Assembly: GCF_902859875.1 (NCBI RefSeq)
Contig: NZ_CADIKF010000058.1
Span: 1 to 45,822, forward strand
Origin: Paraburkholderia solisilvae
Lineage (GTDB): Bacteria > Pseudomonadota > Gammaproteobacteria > Burkholderiales > Burkholderiaceae
Direction: 5' to 3'
Length of the DNA: 45,822 nucleotides
This document shows, one piece after another, positions 7,830 to 14,703 of this stretch. The number at the start of each line of letters is the position of its first letter. The stretch's first letter is position 1. Made by a program: the position numbers and the translations under genes. The notes beneath the pieces are model-generated. The model was not told the DNA's origin. It saw only the letters and a list, made by a program, of their open reading frames with translations, and ran no database searches.

Positions 7830-8834
7830 TTGACATCTCACTTCACCCTCCATCAATTTATGGATGCACGATTCTTCTATCACAGCTTTCCTCGGCGCGG
7901 GAAAGCCGACCAAACGGTAATCGAAAAAGGCTGCCAGATCTTAACCTCGATACGTGATCTGGGGCTTCTCATGGTTCCCGAGCAAATCGAGTGGAAGCAA
8001 CCCCATGCAAACGATTCGCCACCTCGAGTTCTACGCATCTTGCAGCGACGTGTCTGCTTCACAGAGCTCGCTCCGCACGAATTATCCGAACACGCCGAGA
8101 AATTCGGTGCGTTTGCACTAGAGTTCGATATTGACGTCGTTCGCAGTTTGGGAGCGCTTCCTGTTTTCTACGTCCCTGATCCAACCGCACAAGTTGCGGA
8201 TGGAAGTGGCGTCGGTGCAGCGCTCATAGCAATGGCACTGGACGCAAGATCCGTTATTGCCCGAATGGCATGCTTGCAAGAAATTTTCGAAGGTACAACT
8301 CCAGTATCCGAGAAACTGCGATTCAACACTTCTTTCACGGGCAATCCGGATCTCAAGCAAAATGTCACACTCGACACGGCCGAAGCGAAACATTTGATCG
8401 CCGCGCTCGGTCATGGATTGACACCACTAGGCGGGCTGAACAGCGGATTAGGTGCGCTACTAAATTTTTTCTATCCCGCGGACAATCGGAAAGCAGATCG
8501 CCTGCTTGACTACTATCGCCAGCGCGAGTGGCGCATTGCGTGCGAATTCAGTATTCTCGGCAAGCAGGTGATTCGCGAGGTTGCACCCGCCGAAAGAGAA
8601 CAAATCCTCCAAATCGATTCGGAATTCTTCACCCGAACAATCGACAGTGACTTTGGCGCTGTAGAGAGACTTAGCAAATCACTGATCTTGCCCGGTCTCA
8701 ATGGCAAGCGCGTGATCGAGATGGTTAGGCGCGTCATCGTCCCGGCAGGCGCGCTTGAGCAAGCCAGGTCTGTTTTGTCGGGAATCGACAATGCACCGCC
8801 GGTCGTCGACCTCAATAGCCTAGCGTCCGGTTGA
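7830..8834 (+). CDS. AbiGi-like (abortive-infection antitoxin-type) hypothetical protein
   Basis: 334 aa from the TTG at 7830, or 324 aa from the ATG at 7860; the latter gives MDARFFYHSFPRR, which looks like a natural family start. The pattern RRVCFTEL, then ELSEHAEKFGAFALEF, then LGALPVFYVPD resembles the AbiGi-type family, which opens with a similar 'visit late, CFTE, FG-xF-F, PVxYV' order. The match was made by eye and is not secure. The C-terminal half (REWRIACEFS and beyond) also fits that family's ADP-ribosyltransferase-like look. It is the last gene of the SIR2-HEPN trio, 33 bp downstream of HEPN, and could act as an antitoxin, immunity or effector-modifying component. If it is not AbiGi, the gene remains unknown. 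Confidence 0.55.
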   Translation: MTSHFTLHQFMDARFFYHSFPRRGKADQTVIEKGCQILTSIRDLGLLMVPEQIEWKQPHANDSPPRVLRILQRRVCFTELAPHELSEHAEKFGAFALEFDIDVVRSLGALPVFYVPDPTAQVADGSGVGAALIAMALDARSVIARMACLQEIFEGTTPVSEKLRFNTSFTGNPDLKQNVTLDTAEAKHLIAALGHGLTPLGGLNSGLGALLNFFYPADNRKADRLLDYYRQREWRIACEFSILGKQVIREVAPAEREQILQIDSEFFTRTIDSDFGAVERLSKSLILPGLNGKRVIEMVRRVIVPAGALEQARSVLSGIDNAPPVVDLNSLASG

Positions 8835-9643
8835 TGGTGCTCGTCAGCGATCCTCGTCATTTCTGACGTAGAACAAAATCCGGTCCAATGTCTGCAAAGA
8901 GGCGAACTGCGCACTTTGCTGCCCTTTACAGCCACATTGTCGAGCAGGAAGACCTCTCCCGGAATTGACGTGCTTATGCGGCAAAATCTCGCGTCGGCGT
9001 TTCCACCATTCGGGGCAGCGCTTCTTTCACAAGCCGTGCCCCCAGTCGCGTCCCTGGAATAAACGTATCCGGACACCGGACTATTACAATAAACTTTCGT
9101 TTCCGGCCGGTGCTTGTCATGTTCAACGGCGGCTTGCTCGCGCTTCCGGTTCTTCTTCTGGTATTCGCTCACGCCCGCCGAGCCGTCCTGGGGCCATTTA
9201 AGGGGTTGCCGGGGCTGGTTTGCCACCGCCGAGCCGCCATTCCTATAGACGATGGCACCCAAATATTACACTTTTACTACAAAACCATGTGACTCCCATT
9301 TTTTGGGCAACTTTTCGGGGATAATTGCGAAACATTCGTGCTACGATTGCCGAAAATGCAGTGATTTCGATTCGTTTTGAGCCGAATTGATAGTTTTTTG
9401 TCGCAAGAAGGACCGCCTGCATCGCGCCCTTATTGTCGGAGCGAGGCGCCCGGAAAACAATCGGTAATCCTTCCATGACCGGCCTGGGATTGGTCACGGA
9501 CCTTGACGTTGTCCGCTACCGTCGGCCGTTCGCTGGCCAGCCTCCGTAGAGCCTGCTTTCCCCCACTTCGTTTGCCCCGCGCCTAAAGCCGTTACGTCAT
9601 CGCGGTGGCCTTCGCATGCCCTTATTAATAAGGATACCTACTC
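8835..9643. other. Long intergenic region with possible relict IS end
   Basis: About 800 bp without a convincing gene. A 249-aa frame on the - strand (8513-9262) overlaps the preceding gene and has no recognisable domain, so it was not called. At 9056-9093 the block TGGAATAAACG followed by ATCCGGACACC and TTACAATA resembles the end of an IS2-like element and could be a solo remnant. The stretch from about 9270 to 9400 is clearly AT-richer than its surroundings and may hold promoters. Confidence 0.4.
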
Positions 9644-9940
9644 ATGATATCTCACAAGCATCGAACCCCTCTGTTCCGGCTAGGCGACATCGTTGCCACT
9701 CCAGGAGCCGTCTCGCTTCTCGAGCGCACTGACACGCACCCGCTCGACCTGCTGCTGCGTCACATGCGCGGCGACTGGGGCACCGTGAGTGAGGCGGATG
9801 CGATCGCAAACCGGCTGGCCGTCGAACAAGGTTCCCGCCTGCTGTCGGTCTACCTGCTCGGTACGCCGTCTGAAGTATTGTGGATCATCACCGAGGCCGG
9901 ACGGCACGCGACAACATTGCTGCTTCCAACGGAATATTGA
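9644..9940 (+). CDS. Small conserved hypothetical protein (plasmid/island-type)
   Basis: 98 aa, ATG at 9644 with AAGGAT 8-9 nt upstream. The arrangement 'RFRLGDIVATPGA, then LLLRHMRGDWGTVSEAD, then GSRLLSVYLL, then WIITEAGRHATTLLLPTEY' matches a small protein family commonly found on plasmids and integrative elements. Databases often label these misleadingly as restriction-related; their function is unknown. The stop codon TGA overlaps the likely start region of the next gene, so the two are translationally coupled. Its presence is itself an indicator of mobile DNA. Confidence 0.75.
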   Translation: MISHKHRTPLFRLGDIVATPGAVSLLERTDTHPLDLLLRHMRGDWGTVSEADAIANRLAVEQGSRLLSVYLLGTPSEVLWIITEAGRHATTLLLPTEY

Positions 9941-9942
9941 TC

Positions 9943-10629
9943 GTGGAATTCATCGTGCAAAAACTTCACGCCGCGCTGCATCCCGATCAGCGACTTGAAG
10001 TCGCGGCCACCCGGAAGGTACTCCATTCGGCACAGGGTCAATGGGACTCCGGCTGCACGCTACATTGCCTTGCGATGGCCGGTGCATTGCTCGGCCGCTT
10101 GCCCGATACGAGGCTTGTCTCGTGGCAGCGGCGTGGGGCGGGTGCGGCCTTCTGGGATAGGGTCTGGCCGTTCTATTTGTCCGGTGCGACGATGGACGAG
10201 CTTGCGGAACTGGTGTTCGCACTCGGATGGGGGCTTCGCCCGAAGGTCGTCGAGGGTACACACCGGAAAGTGGTGGCGTTCTGTGAAGAGCAATTGCAGC
10301 GCGGCCACCTTGTGATCCTGAGCTGGCGACCCGCGCGGAGTACACATTTGCATGCGGTGCTTGCCATCGGATTCGAAGGTCGCCAGTCCGGTCGCACATT
10401 TCAGCCGAGCACCTTACTGCTGCTTGATCCCGCGGAGAACGAACCATGGCTTGCATCGAGCAATGCACGATTAAGCTACCGCACAGAAACGTCAGGTAAG
10501 TACGCGATGTATGGCACTTACGTGACCGCCTACTCCAGACAATCCGCTGTCGTTACGGGAGCACTGTCAATCCAGCTGCCTCGCGACAAGCGAGCAGCGC
10601 GCAAAGCTACCGCAGCCGCCGCTGCCTGA
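9943..10629 (+). CDS. Papain/C39-like cysteine peptidase-fold protein
   Basis: 228 aa from the GTG at 9943; a TTG at 9937 is possible, and the ORF extends further upstream inside the previous gene. Q33 and C38 (QWDSGCTLHCLAMAG), H137 (THLHAVLAIGF) and D162 (LLLLDPAENEP) are laid out like the Gln, Cys, His and Asp of C39/papain-like peptidases. The stretch HLHAVLAIGFE followed by a short loop and LLLLDP is characteristic of that fold. The exact substrate is unknown; a self-contained peptidase or transpeptidase-like role is inferred. The Ala/Lys-rich tail (RAARKATAAAAA) is probably disordered. It overlaps the end of the convergent XRE regulator gene by 23 bp. Confidence 0.65.
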   Translation: MEFIVQKLHAALHPDQRLEVAATRKVLHSAQGQWDSGCTLHCLAMAGALLGRLPDTRLVSWQRRGAGAAFWDRVWPFYLSGATMDELAELVFALGWGLRPKVVEGTHRKVVAFCEEQLQRGHLVILSWRPARSTHLHAVLAIGFEGRQSGRTFQPSTLLLLDPAENEPWLASSNARLSYRTETSGKYAMYGTYVTAYSRQSAVVTGALSIQLPRDKRAARKATAAAAA

Positions 10630-10927
10630 CCGGGGCGGGTTCCCCAACGTTGGTGCGGCGCGTACCCGTGGGTTTCAGGTTGATATTCAACGGCTCGAAC
10701 AGCTGCGCGAGCGTCAGGTTCATGCAGTACGCGAGATTCGCCAGTGTTTCAACGCTCGGGTTCCCTTTGCCGCGTTCGATCGTTGAAATATAGGTGCGGT
10801 CAACCATCGCGTCATGCGCAAGCTCTTCCTGAGATTTCCCAGCCTCAATCCGGCATGCCTTGACCCGCTTCCCAACGGCGGTTGCGATCGGACTGCGTTT
10901 ATCAGAAGTTTTCGCTTTGGTGCTCAT
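10607..10927 (-). CDS. XRE-family HTH transcriptional regulator
   Basis: 106 aa from the ATG at 10927 (MSTKAKTSDKRSP). The frame is open to 10972 but the upstream residues look non-native. A HTH_3 domain is clear: VGKRVKACRIEAGKSQEELA, then VDRTYISTIERGKGNPSVET, then LANLAYCMNLTLAQLFEPL. The C-terminus is short and basic. It diverges from the FtsZ-like gene across an intergenic stretch with three 15-bp tandem repeats, so it probably represses its own promoter and that of the FtsZ-like operon. Its 3' end overlaps that of the peptidase-like gene. Confidence 0.9.
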   Translation of the reverse strand: MSTKAKTSDKRSPIATAVGKRVKACRIEAGKSQEELAHDAMVDRTYISTIERGKGNPSVETLANLAYCMNLTLAQLFEPLNINLKPTGTRRTNVGEPAPVRQRRLR

Positions 10928-10983
10928 GCCTTGATGATCCAGACATGAAGACAAATTCTCAACGGAATACACACGTCATTTCA

Positions 10984-11028
10984 TGATGTGTTTACACCTG
11001 ATGTATTTACACTTGATGTGTTTACGCT
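10984..11028 (+). repeat. Three tandem 15-bp repeats (TGATGTGTTTACACC type), operator candidate
   Basis: The units at 10984-10998, 10999-11013 and 11014-11028 read TGATGTGTTTACACC, TGATGTATTTACACT and TGATGTGTTTACGCT. A 15-bp spacing is not a whole number of helical turns, so alternate units face different sides. They lie between the divergent XRE regulator and FtsZ-like genes and overlap a candidate promoter, as expected for operators of an autoregulator. Binding is inferred. Confidence 0.75.
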
Positions 11029-11033
11029 ACACT
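11006..11033 (+). promoter_or_regulatory. Candidate sigma-70 promoter of the FtsZ-like operon
   Basis: TTTACA at 11006-11011 and TACACT at 11028-11033 are separated by 16 bp and lie within the tandem repeats, so a protein bound to the repeats would block polymerase. The ATG of the FtsZ-like gene is about 47 bp downstream. Confidence 0.5.
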
Positions 11034-11079
11034 TTTGTTCCATACCGCTGCGGTTGATGGGGCACAACGGAAAAAACCT

Positions 11080-11961
11080 ATGGACAAACATGAAGAGGAA
11101 AAGCGCGTCATGCCCGACTGCATTGCGCTGACGGCGCTTTTCGATCCATTGCTGGTCATGCCGACGTCAGACGGAGTCCCGGCACCCGTGACCCGAATTG
11201 TTGGGGTGGGCGACACCGGTTCGCGTCTGCTTGGTCTGTTGCGTGATGCGGCGCTGCCGCGAGACGTTGAACAGATCGTGGTGAATACCCCTCAGGCTCC
11301 AGTCATAAACCGGATTCGCGACGCCGACCTCGTGCTGCTTCTGGTCAGCACCATCGAGCAGGACGCGCAGCGCGCGGTGAAAGTGATTGCGACGATGGCC
11401 CGCCTGTCCGGTGCACTGGTGATTGGCATGTTGACTCCGGACGTTAGGGACCATGCCGACGCGGGGCCGCTTCTCGCCGCATACAGAGACAGCTTCGATT
11501 CGCTCATTGTGCTGCCTGCAGCGCCACACGAGTCGATGATCGCGAAGCTTCTCGGAGCATACGTCATCGCCGCGACGGAGGGTCTGGCCTGCGGTTTCCA
11601 GATAACAGCGCCGGTGGGAGCCGATTACCTCGATGTCCGCGCAACGTTCGCCGGTACAGAGAAGGCACATATCGGAATCGGCACGGCGCAAGGTGTGGAC
11701 CGCCCCCGTCATGCAGTGACCGTGGCGATTGAAGACCTCGGCTCGACATGCATGCAGCAGGCGGATGGCGTTCTGGTCCTCGTCGCCGGATCGCGCTCCC
11801 TGCGCCTGCGGGAGATTGGGGCCGTCGCAGACTGCATACAGGCATCAGTCGCGCCCAAATGCCGGACATGTCTTGCCGTGCACTACGACGCACGACTGGG
11901 CGACGTTCTTCGCGTGACCTTGATCGCGGCACGCGCGGCTGCCGGGGACACCGGCGTCTGA
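11080..11961 (+). CDS. Divergent FtsZ/tubulin-fold protein lacking the T4 glycine loop
   Basis: 293 aa from the ATG at 11080; the frame is open to a TTG at 11035. The fold is recognisable throughout: T1-like RIVGVGDTGSRLLGLLR at 39-55, INTD-like IVVNT at 66-70, LIVLP at 142-146, T7-like GADYLDVRATF at 180-190 retaining both aspartates (D182, D185), HIGIGTAQGVDRPRHAV at 197-213 (like MGIGxAxGxxRA), and the C-terminal domain GVLVLVAGSRSLRLREIG and ARLGDVLRVTLIAA. The GGGTGTG signature of FtsZ is replaced by STIEQDAQ near 90-97, so normal GTP binding is doubtful. It may be a pseudo-tubulin, a partner for another filament, or a membrane-associated scaffold. It heads a cluster with a secreted protein and an FkbM methyltransferase. 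It is clearly not the cell's own FtsZ. Confidence 0.8.
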   Translation: MDKHEEEKRVMPDCIALTALFDPLLVMPTSDGVPAPVTRIVGVGDTGSRLLGLLRDAALPRDVEQIVVNTPQAPVINRIRDADLVLLLVSTIEQDAQRAVKVIATMARLSGALVIGMLTPDVRDHADAGPLLAAYRDSFDSLIVLPAAPHESMIAKLLGAYVIAATEGLACGFQITAPVGADYLDVRATFAGTEKAHIGIGTAQGVDRPRHAVTVAIEDLGSTCMQQADGVLVLVAGSRSLRLREIGAVADCIQASVAPKCRTCLAVHYDARLGDVLRVTLIAARAAAGDTGV

Positions 11962-12035
11962 CCAGACACGACGCCTCCGATCACAAGTTTTCGTCAGAAA
12001 TCCGCTATCTACCCATCTCGCAAAAGGATTCGTAT

Positions 12036-12605
12036 ATGAATGCAAACGGCGGTTTGCAAAGCCGTAAGTTCTGGCATGCGCTCGCGCTGTCGCTTGCGCT
12101 TGTTGCCCCACTCATCGCATCAGCACATGAAGGCCCGCGTATAAAAGGACTCGCCCTCGGTGATCCACCTGTCACGGTACGGAATGCGGCTACTGCACTG
12201 ACAAGGAACGGAAGCTCGTGCCATATCGACGAGAAGAAGGACACATCAAACCCGTATCTGAATCTGACGATACACACTGCCTACGGGATGGCGCTCAATT
12301 GCGGCGCGGTCGGGCAGCCTCAGTACGTCGCATTTTTCGAGTTTCGCGACAACCAGATGACGCGCTACACGGTCGGCGCGGAGTTCGCGAATGCAATCTT
12401 CAACGCAGGCGGCATGCCGCTGGCCGATTTCGCGAAGGCATTCGTTAACGCCTACGGCATTCCGCGACTTGCCCCTTCGAGTGACCAGCGCTTTCTGACC
12501 TACCGCGATGCCGACGGTGGATGGGAAGTCGATCTATACCCGGATCACAGCTTCACCGTTCGAACTGTCGACACGCCCCGGCAGCAGACGAAAAACTTTA
12601 ACTGA
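12036..12605 (+). CDS. Small secreted (periplasmic) hypothetical protein
   Basis: 189 aa, ATG at 12036 with AAAAGGA upstream. A Sec signal peptide is visible (MNANGGLQSRKF, then a hydrophobic HALALSLALVAPLIASA) with probable cleavage after ASA-HEG. The mature part (VRNAATALTRNGSSCHIDE, two cysteines, then FFEFRDNQMTRYTV and YGIPRLAPSSDQRFLTYRD) has the look of a small beta-rich periplasmic domain with one disulfide. No family was recognised. It lies 74 bp after the FtsZ-like gene on the same strand and is probably co-transcribed with it. Confidence 0.75.
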   Translation: MNANGGLQSRKFWHALALSLALVAPLIASAHEGPRIKGLALGDPPVTVRNAATALTRNGSSCHIDEKKDTSNPYLNLTIHTAYGMALNCGAVGQPQYVAFFEFRDNQMTRYTVGAEFANAIFNAGGMPLADFAKAFVNAYGIPRLAPSSDQRFLTYRDADGGWEVDLYPDHSFTVRTVDTPRQQTKNFN

Positions 12606-12623
12606 CATGGCCACCACGGCCCG

Positions 12624-13433
12624 GTGTCCAGCGGAAAGATCCGCGTGTCCGACATGCGTCCACTGCGATCGCCGGGTCCGCCACCTACCACCAACATGAC
12701 AAAAATACTCAGAAGGCTGGTCGGGCCAACGGGCTACTACTTGTCGTTCTGTCGAACGATACGTGCTGTTCCGTTCCCCATTCGACTTCCCGTCTTCGGC
12801 AGGATATCGACGATGGCCGAAGTCCTGAACATCCACGACAACTTCGCCAAGGGTGAGATCAGGCACGATGTCATCGAACATCAACTGGAACACCCGGAAC
12901 ATCCTGTCGTCGTGGATTGCGGCGTGAACGTCGGCATCACGATCCGCTGGTGGCATTACCTGAATCACAACGCCACGGTCTTTGGCATCGACATGATGGC
13001 CGAAGCCCACGCATTCACCTGCAAACGCATTGGTGAGCCCAACGACTGGTACATCCCGATCACGTGCGCACTTTCAGCTTCTGATGGCAAGGCACTTAGT
13101 ATCAGTTTCGATGACCCTCTGTCCGGTGAAAACAGCGTGGCAACAAGGCAGCGCACGCACACCAGGACAGTGGCAACAGCGACGCTGGACGCATCTCTTG
13201 CGGAGTACGGTCTCGAGCGCATCGACGTGTTGAAGATGGACATCGAAGGTAGCGGCGCGGAGGCCCTTAAAGGCGCGCCGCAAACGCTACGGAAAACAAG
13301 ATTTGTCATCTTCGAAACCCATGGTCGCAAGGAGATATCGGGTGCGTCGGACATTCTCCATGCGGCCGGTTTCGAACTGATCGACCTGCGTAATCGCACG
13401 CTCATCTACGAAAAGCGAACTTCGGTTGCGTGA
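12624..13433 (+). CDS. FkbM-family methyltransferase
   Basis: 269 aa from the GTG at 12624; ATG codons at 12654 (MRPLRSPG) and 12696 (MTKILRRLVGPTGYY) are alternatives, and the latter gives a natural start. The SAM-binding Rossmann motif VVVDCGVNVGITIRWW is followed by VFGIDMMAEAH. The FkbM signature IDVLKMDIEGSGAEALKGAP is clear. FkbM enzymes O-methylate sugars or small molecules, often in surface polysaccharide or glycosylation loci. It overlaps the following gene's upstream frame, and its neighbours are a secreted protein and an unknown protein of a type often found beside glycan-modifying genes. A role in modifying a cell-surface product is inferred. Confidence 0.88.
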   Translation: MSSGKIRVSDMRPLRSPGPPPTTNMTKILRRLVGPTGYYLSFCRTIRAVPFPIRLPVFGRISTMAEVLNIHDNFAKGEIRHDVIEHQLEHPEHPVVVDCGVNVGITIRWWHYLNHNATVFGIDMMAEAHAFTCKRIGEPNDWYIPITCALSASDGKALSISFDDPLSGENSVATRQRTHTRTVATATLDASLAEYGLERIDVLKMDIEGSGAEALKGAPQTLRKTRFVIFETHGRKEISGASDILHAAGFELIDLRNRTLIYEKRTSVA

Positions 13434-13506
13434 AGCGCGCATCCATCGCGGTCATCAACTGAATTCACGGCGGCGCACGTCGCCGTCCTCCGTCCGGAAC
13501 ATTGTC

Positions 13507-14406
13507 ATGCTGAAGAATTGCGTCTATCAGATTTTCTACGATGATGAGAGCCGACGCGCGCTCGATCCCGGCTTCCTCCCGCTCGACAACACTGGGCAGC
13601 GTCCCGACTGGCGCGAATACTGGCCGATGAGGCGGTTCCTGCTCAGCAATACGCTCGAAGAGAACGCGCGGTACGGCTTCCTGTCACCGAAGTTCGGAAC
13701 GAAAACGAAACTAACGTCTGGTGACGTCTTTGTGTACCTCGCCAGGCAGCCCGACGACGTCGAAGTTGTGATCTTCTCGCCGTTCTTCGAGCAGAACGCA
13801 ATCTTTCTGAACGTTTTCGAGCAGGCCGTGCATCATCACGCTGGCATTGCGCAGGCGCTCGAAATGGCGTGCAGGAGAATCGCCCCGACCTGCGACATGC
13901 GTCACCTCGTGCAAAGCTCCGAGCAGGTTGTGTACTGCAACTACATCATCGCCACGCCGCGATTCTGGCGCGAATGGCTCGCAGCTTGCGAGATATTGTT
14001 CGACATTGCCGAGGCCAACTCTGGCATGCTGGGTCCATTGCTGAACGCCCTGGTACCGTACGGCGACATGCAGCTTCCCGCGAAAATCTTCATCATTGAG
14101 CGCATGGCCTCGCTCCTTCTTTCGATCAGGGCATTCAGGTCGCGAACCATGGAGATCGAGCGCACAACCCTGTCGACTCCGGACTGGGTGCCGCACACCA
14201 ATCTCCTCATCATGCTCGACGCGTTGAAGTACGCTGCGCTCGGAACAGGCAGGGAGGAGTACGTCAAGGTATTCGATGTTGAGCGCAATCTACTGGCCGG
14301 AACGGTTAAGCGCGAGCGTGAAGCGGGGAAAGAGCTTGTTCAGGATGTTAAACAACCGAACCGCGCAGCTCGCCGAAAGGCGGCGCTTGGAAAGCAGAGG
14401 AAATAG
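13507..14406 (+). CDS. Uncharacterised protein of the type found beside FkbM genes
   Basis: 299 aa from the ATG at 13507 (MLKNCVYQIFYDDE); the frame is open upstream to 13426 but that part is arginine-rich. The sequence 'YQIFYDDESRRALDPGFLPLDN, then RPDWREYWPMRRFLL, then YGFLSPKFGTKTKLTSGDV, then VVIFSPFFEQNAIFLNVFEQ' looks like a conserved family of proteobacterial hypotheticals seen in glycan or surface loci; no function is known. The C-terminus is Lys/Arg-rich. It is the last gene of the FtsZ-like run and is followed by a GC-rich hairpin at 14463-14485. Confidence 0.7.
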   Translation: MLKNCVYQIFYDDESRRALDPGFLPLDNTGQRPDWREYWPMRRFLLSNTLEENARYGFLSPKFGTKTKLTSGDVFVYLARQPDDVEVVIFSPFFEQNAIFLNVFEQAVHHHAGIAQALEMACRRIAPTCDMRHLVQSSEQVVYCNYIIATPRFWREWLAACEILFDIAEANSGMLGPLLNALVPYGDMQLPAKIFIIERMASLLLSIRAFRSRTMEIERTTLSTPDWVPHTNLLIMLDALKYAALGTGREEYVKVFDVERNLLAGTVKREREAGKELVQDVKQPNRAARRKAALGKQRK

Positions 14407-14703
14407 GAATAGCTACAAACGTTCTCCTAAGCTCGACACTGTCGGCTTCGGGGCGGAAAAGCCCTCGCGCCGAAGTGGCGCGAGGCGTAAGGACAAAAAT
14501 GCGTTCGTGCGTCATCAACGCACACACTCACAGTAGGCCGCAAAATGCGCAGCGGCAAGGTTTGTGAACGCCGGGTCAGTCCGACGGGCTATCGCATGAA
14601 ACGATGCCACCGCTAAATGTGAACGCCTCCGGTTACAGCAATCCTGTCCGCGCTACTACGCAATAAGGTGAGCGCTCATTGCGCGCGAGCGTTTGTGAGC
14701 TAC
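14407..14703. other. Convergent intergenic region with hairpin, no gene
   Basis: This lies between the convergent FtsZ-like cluster (+) and the gpII-like gene (-). It holds a 9-bp hairpin (CCTCGCGCC / GGCGCGAGG) and two copies of GTGAACGCC (about 14564 and 14618). No ORF with a credible start is seen. It may also hold the termination sites of both transcripts. Confidence 0.5.
14463..14485 (+). terminator. GC-rich hairpin, possible terminator of the FtsZ-like cluster
   Basis: CCTCGCGCC at 14463-14471, loop GAAGT, GGCGCGAGG at 14477-14485: a perfect 9-bp stem. It has no following T-run, so termination would be weak or Rho-assisted. Confidence 0.45.

Noticed and set aside
8513..9262. 249-aa - strand frame after the AbiGi-like gene
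   Set aside because: It overlaps the 3' end of the + strand gene, has no recognisable domain and no good ribosome site.
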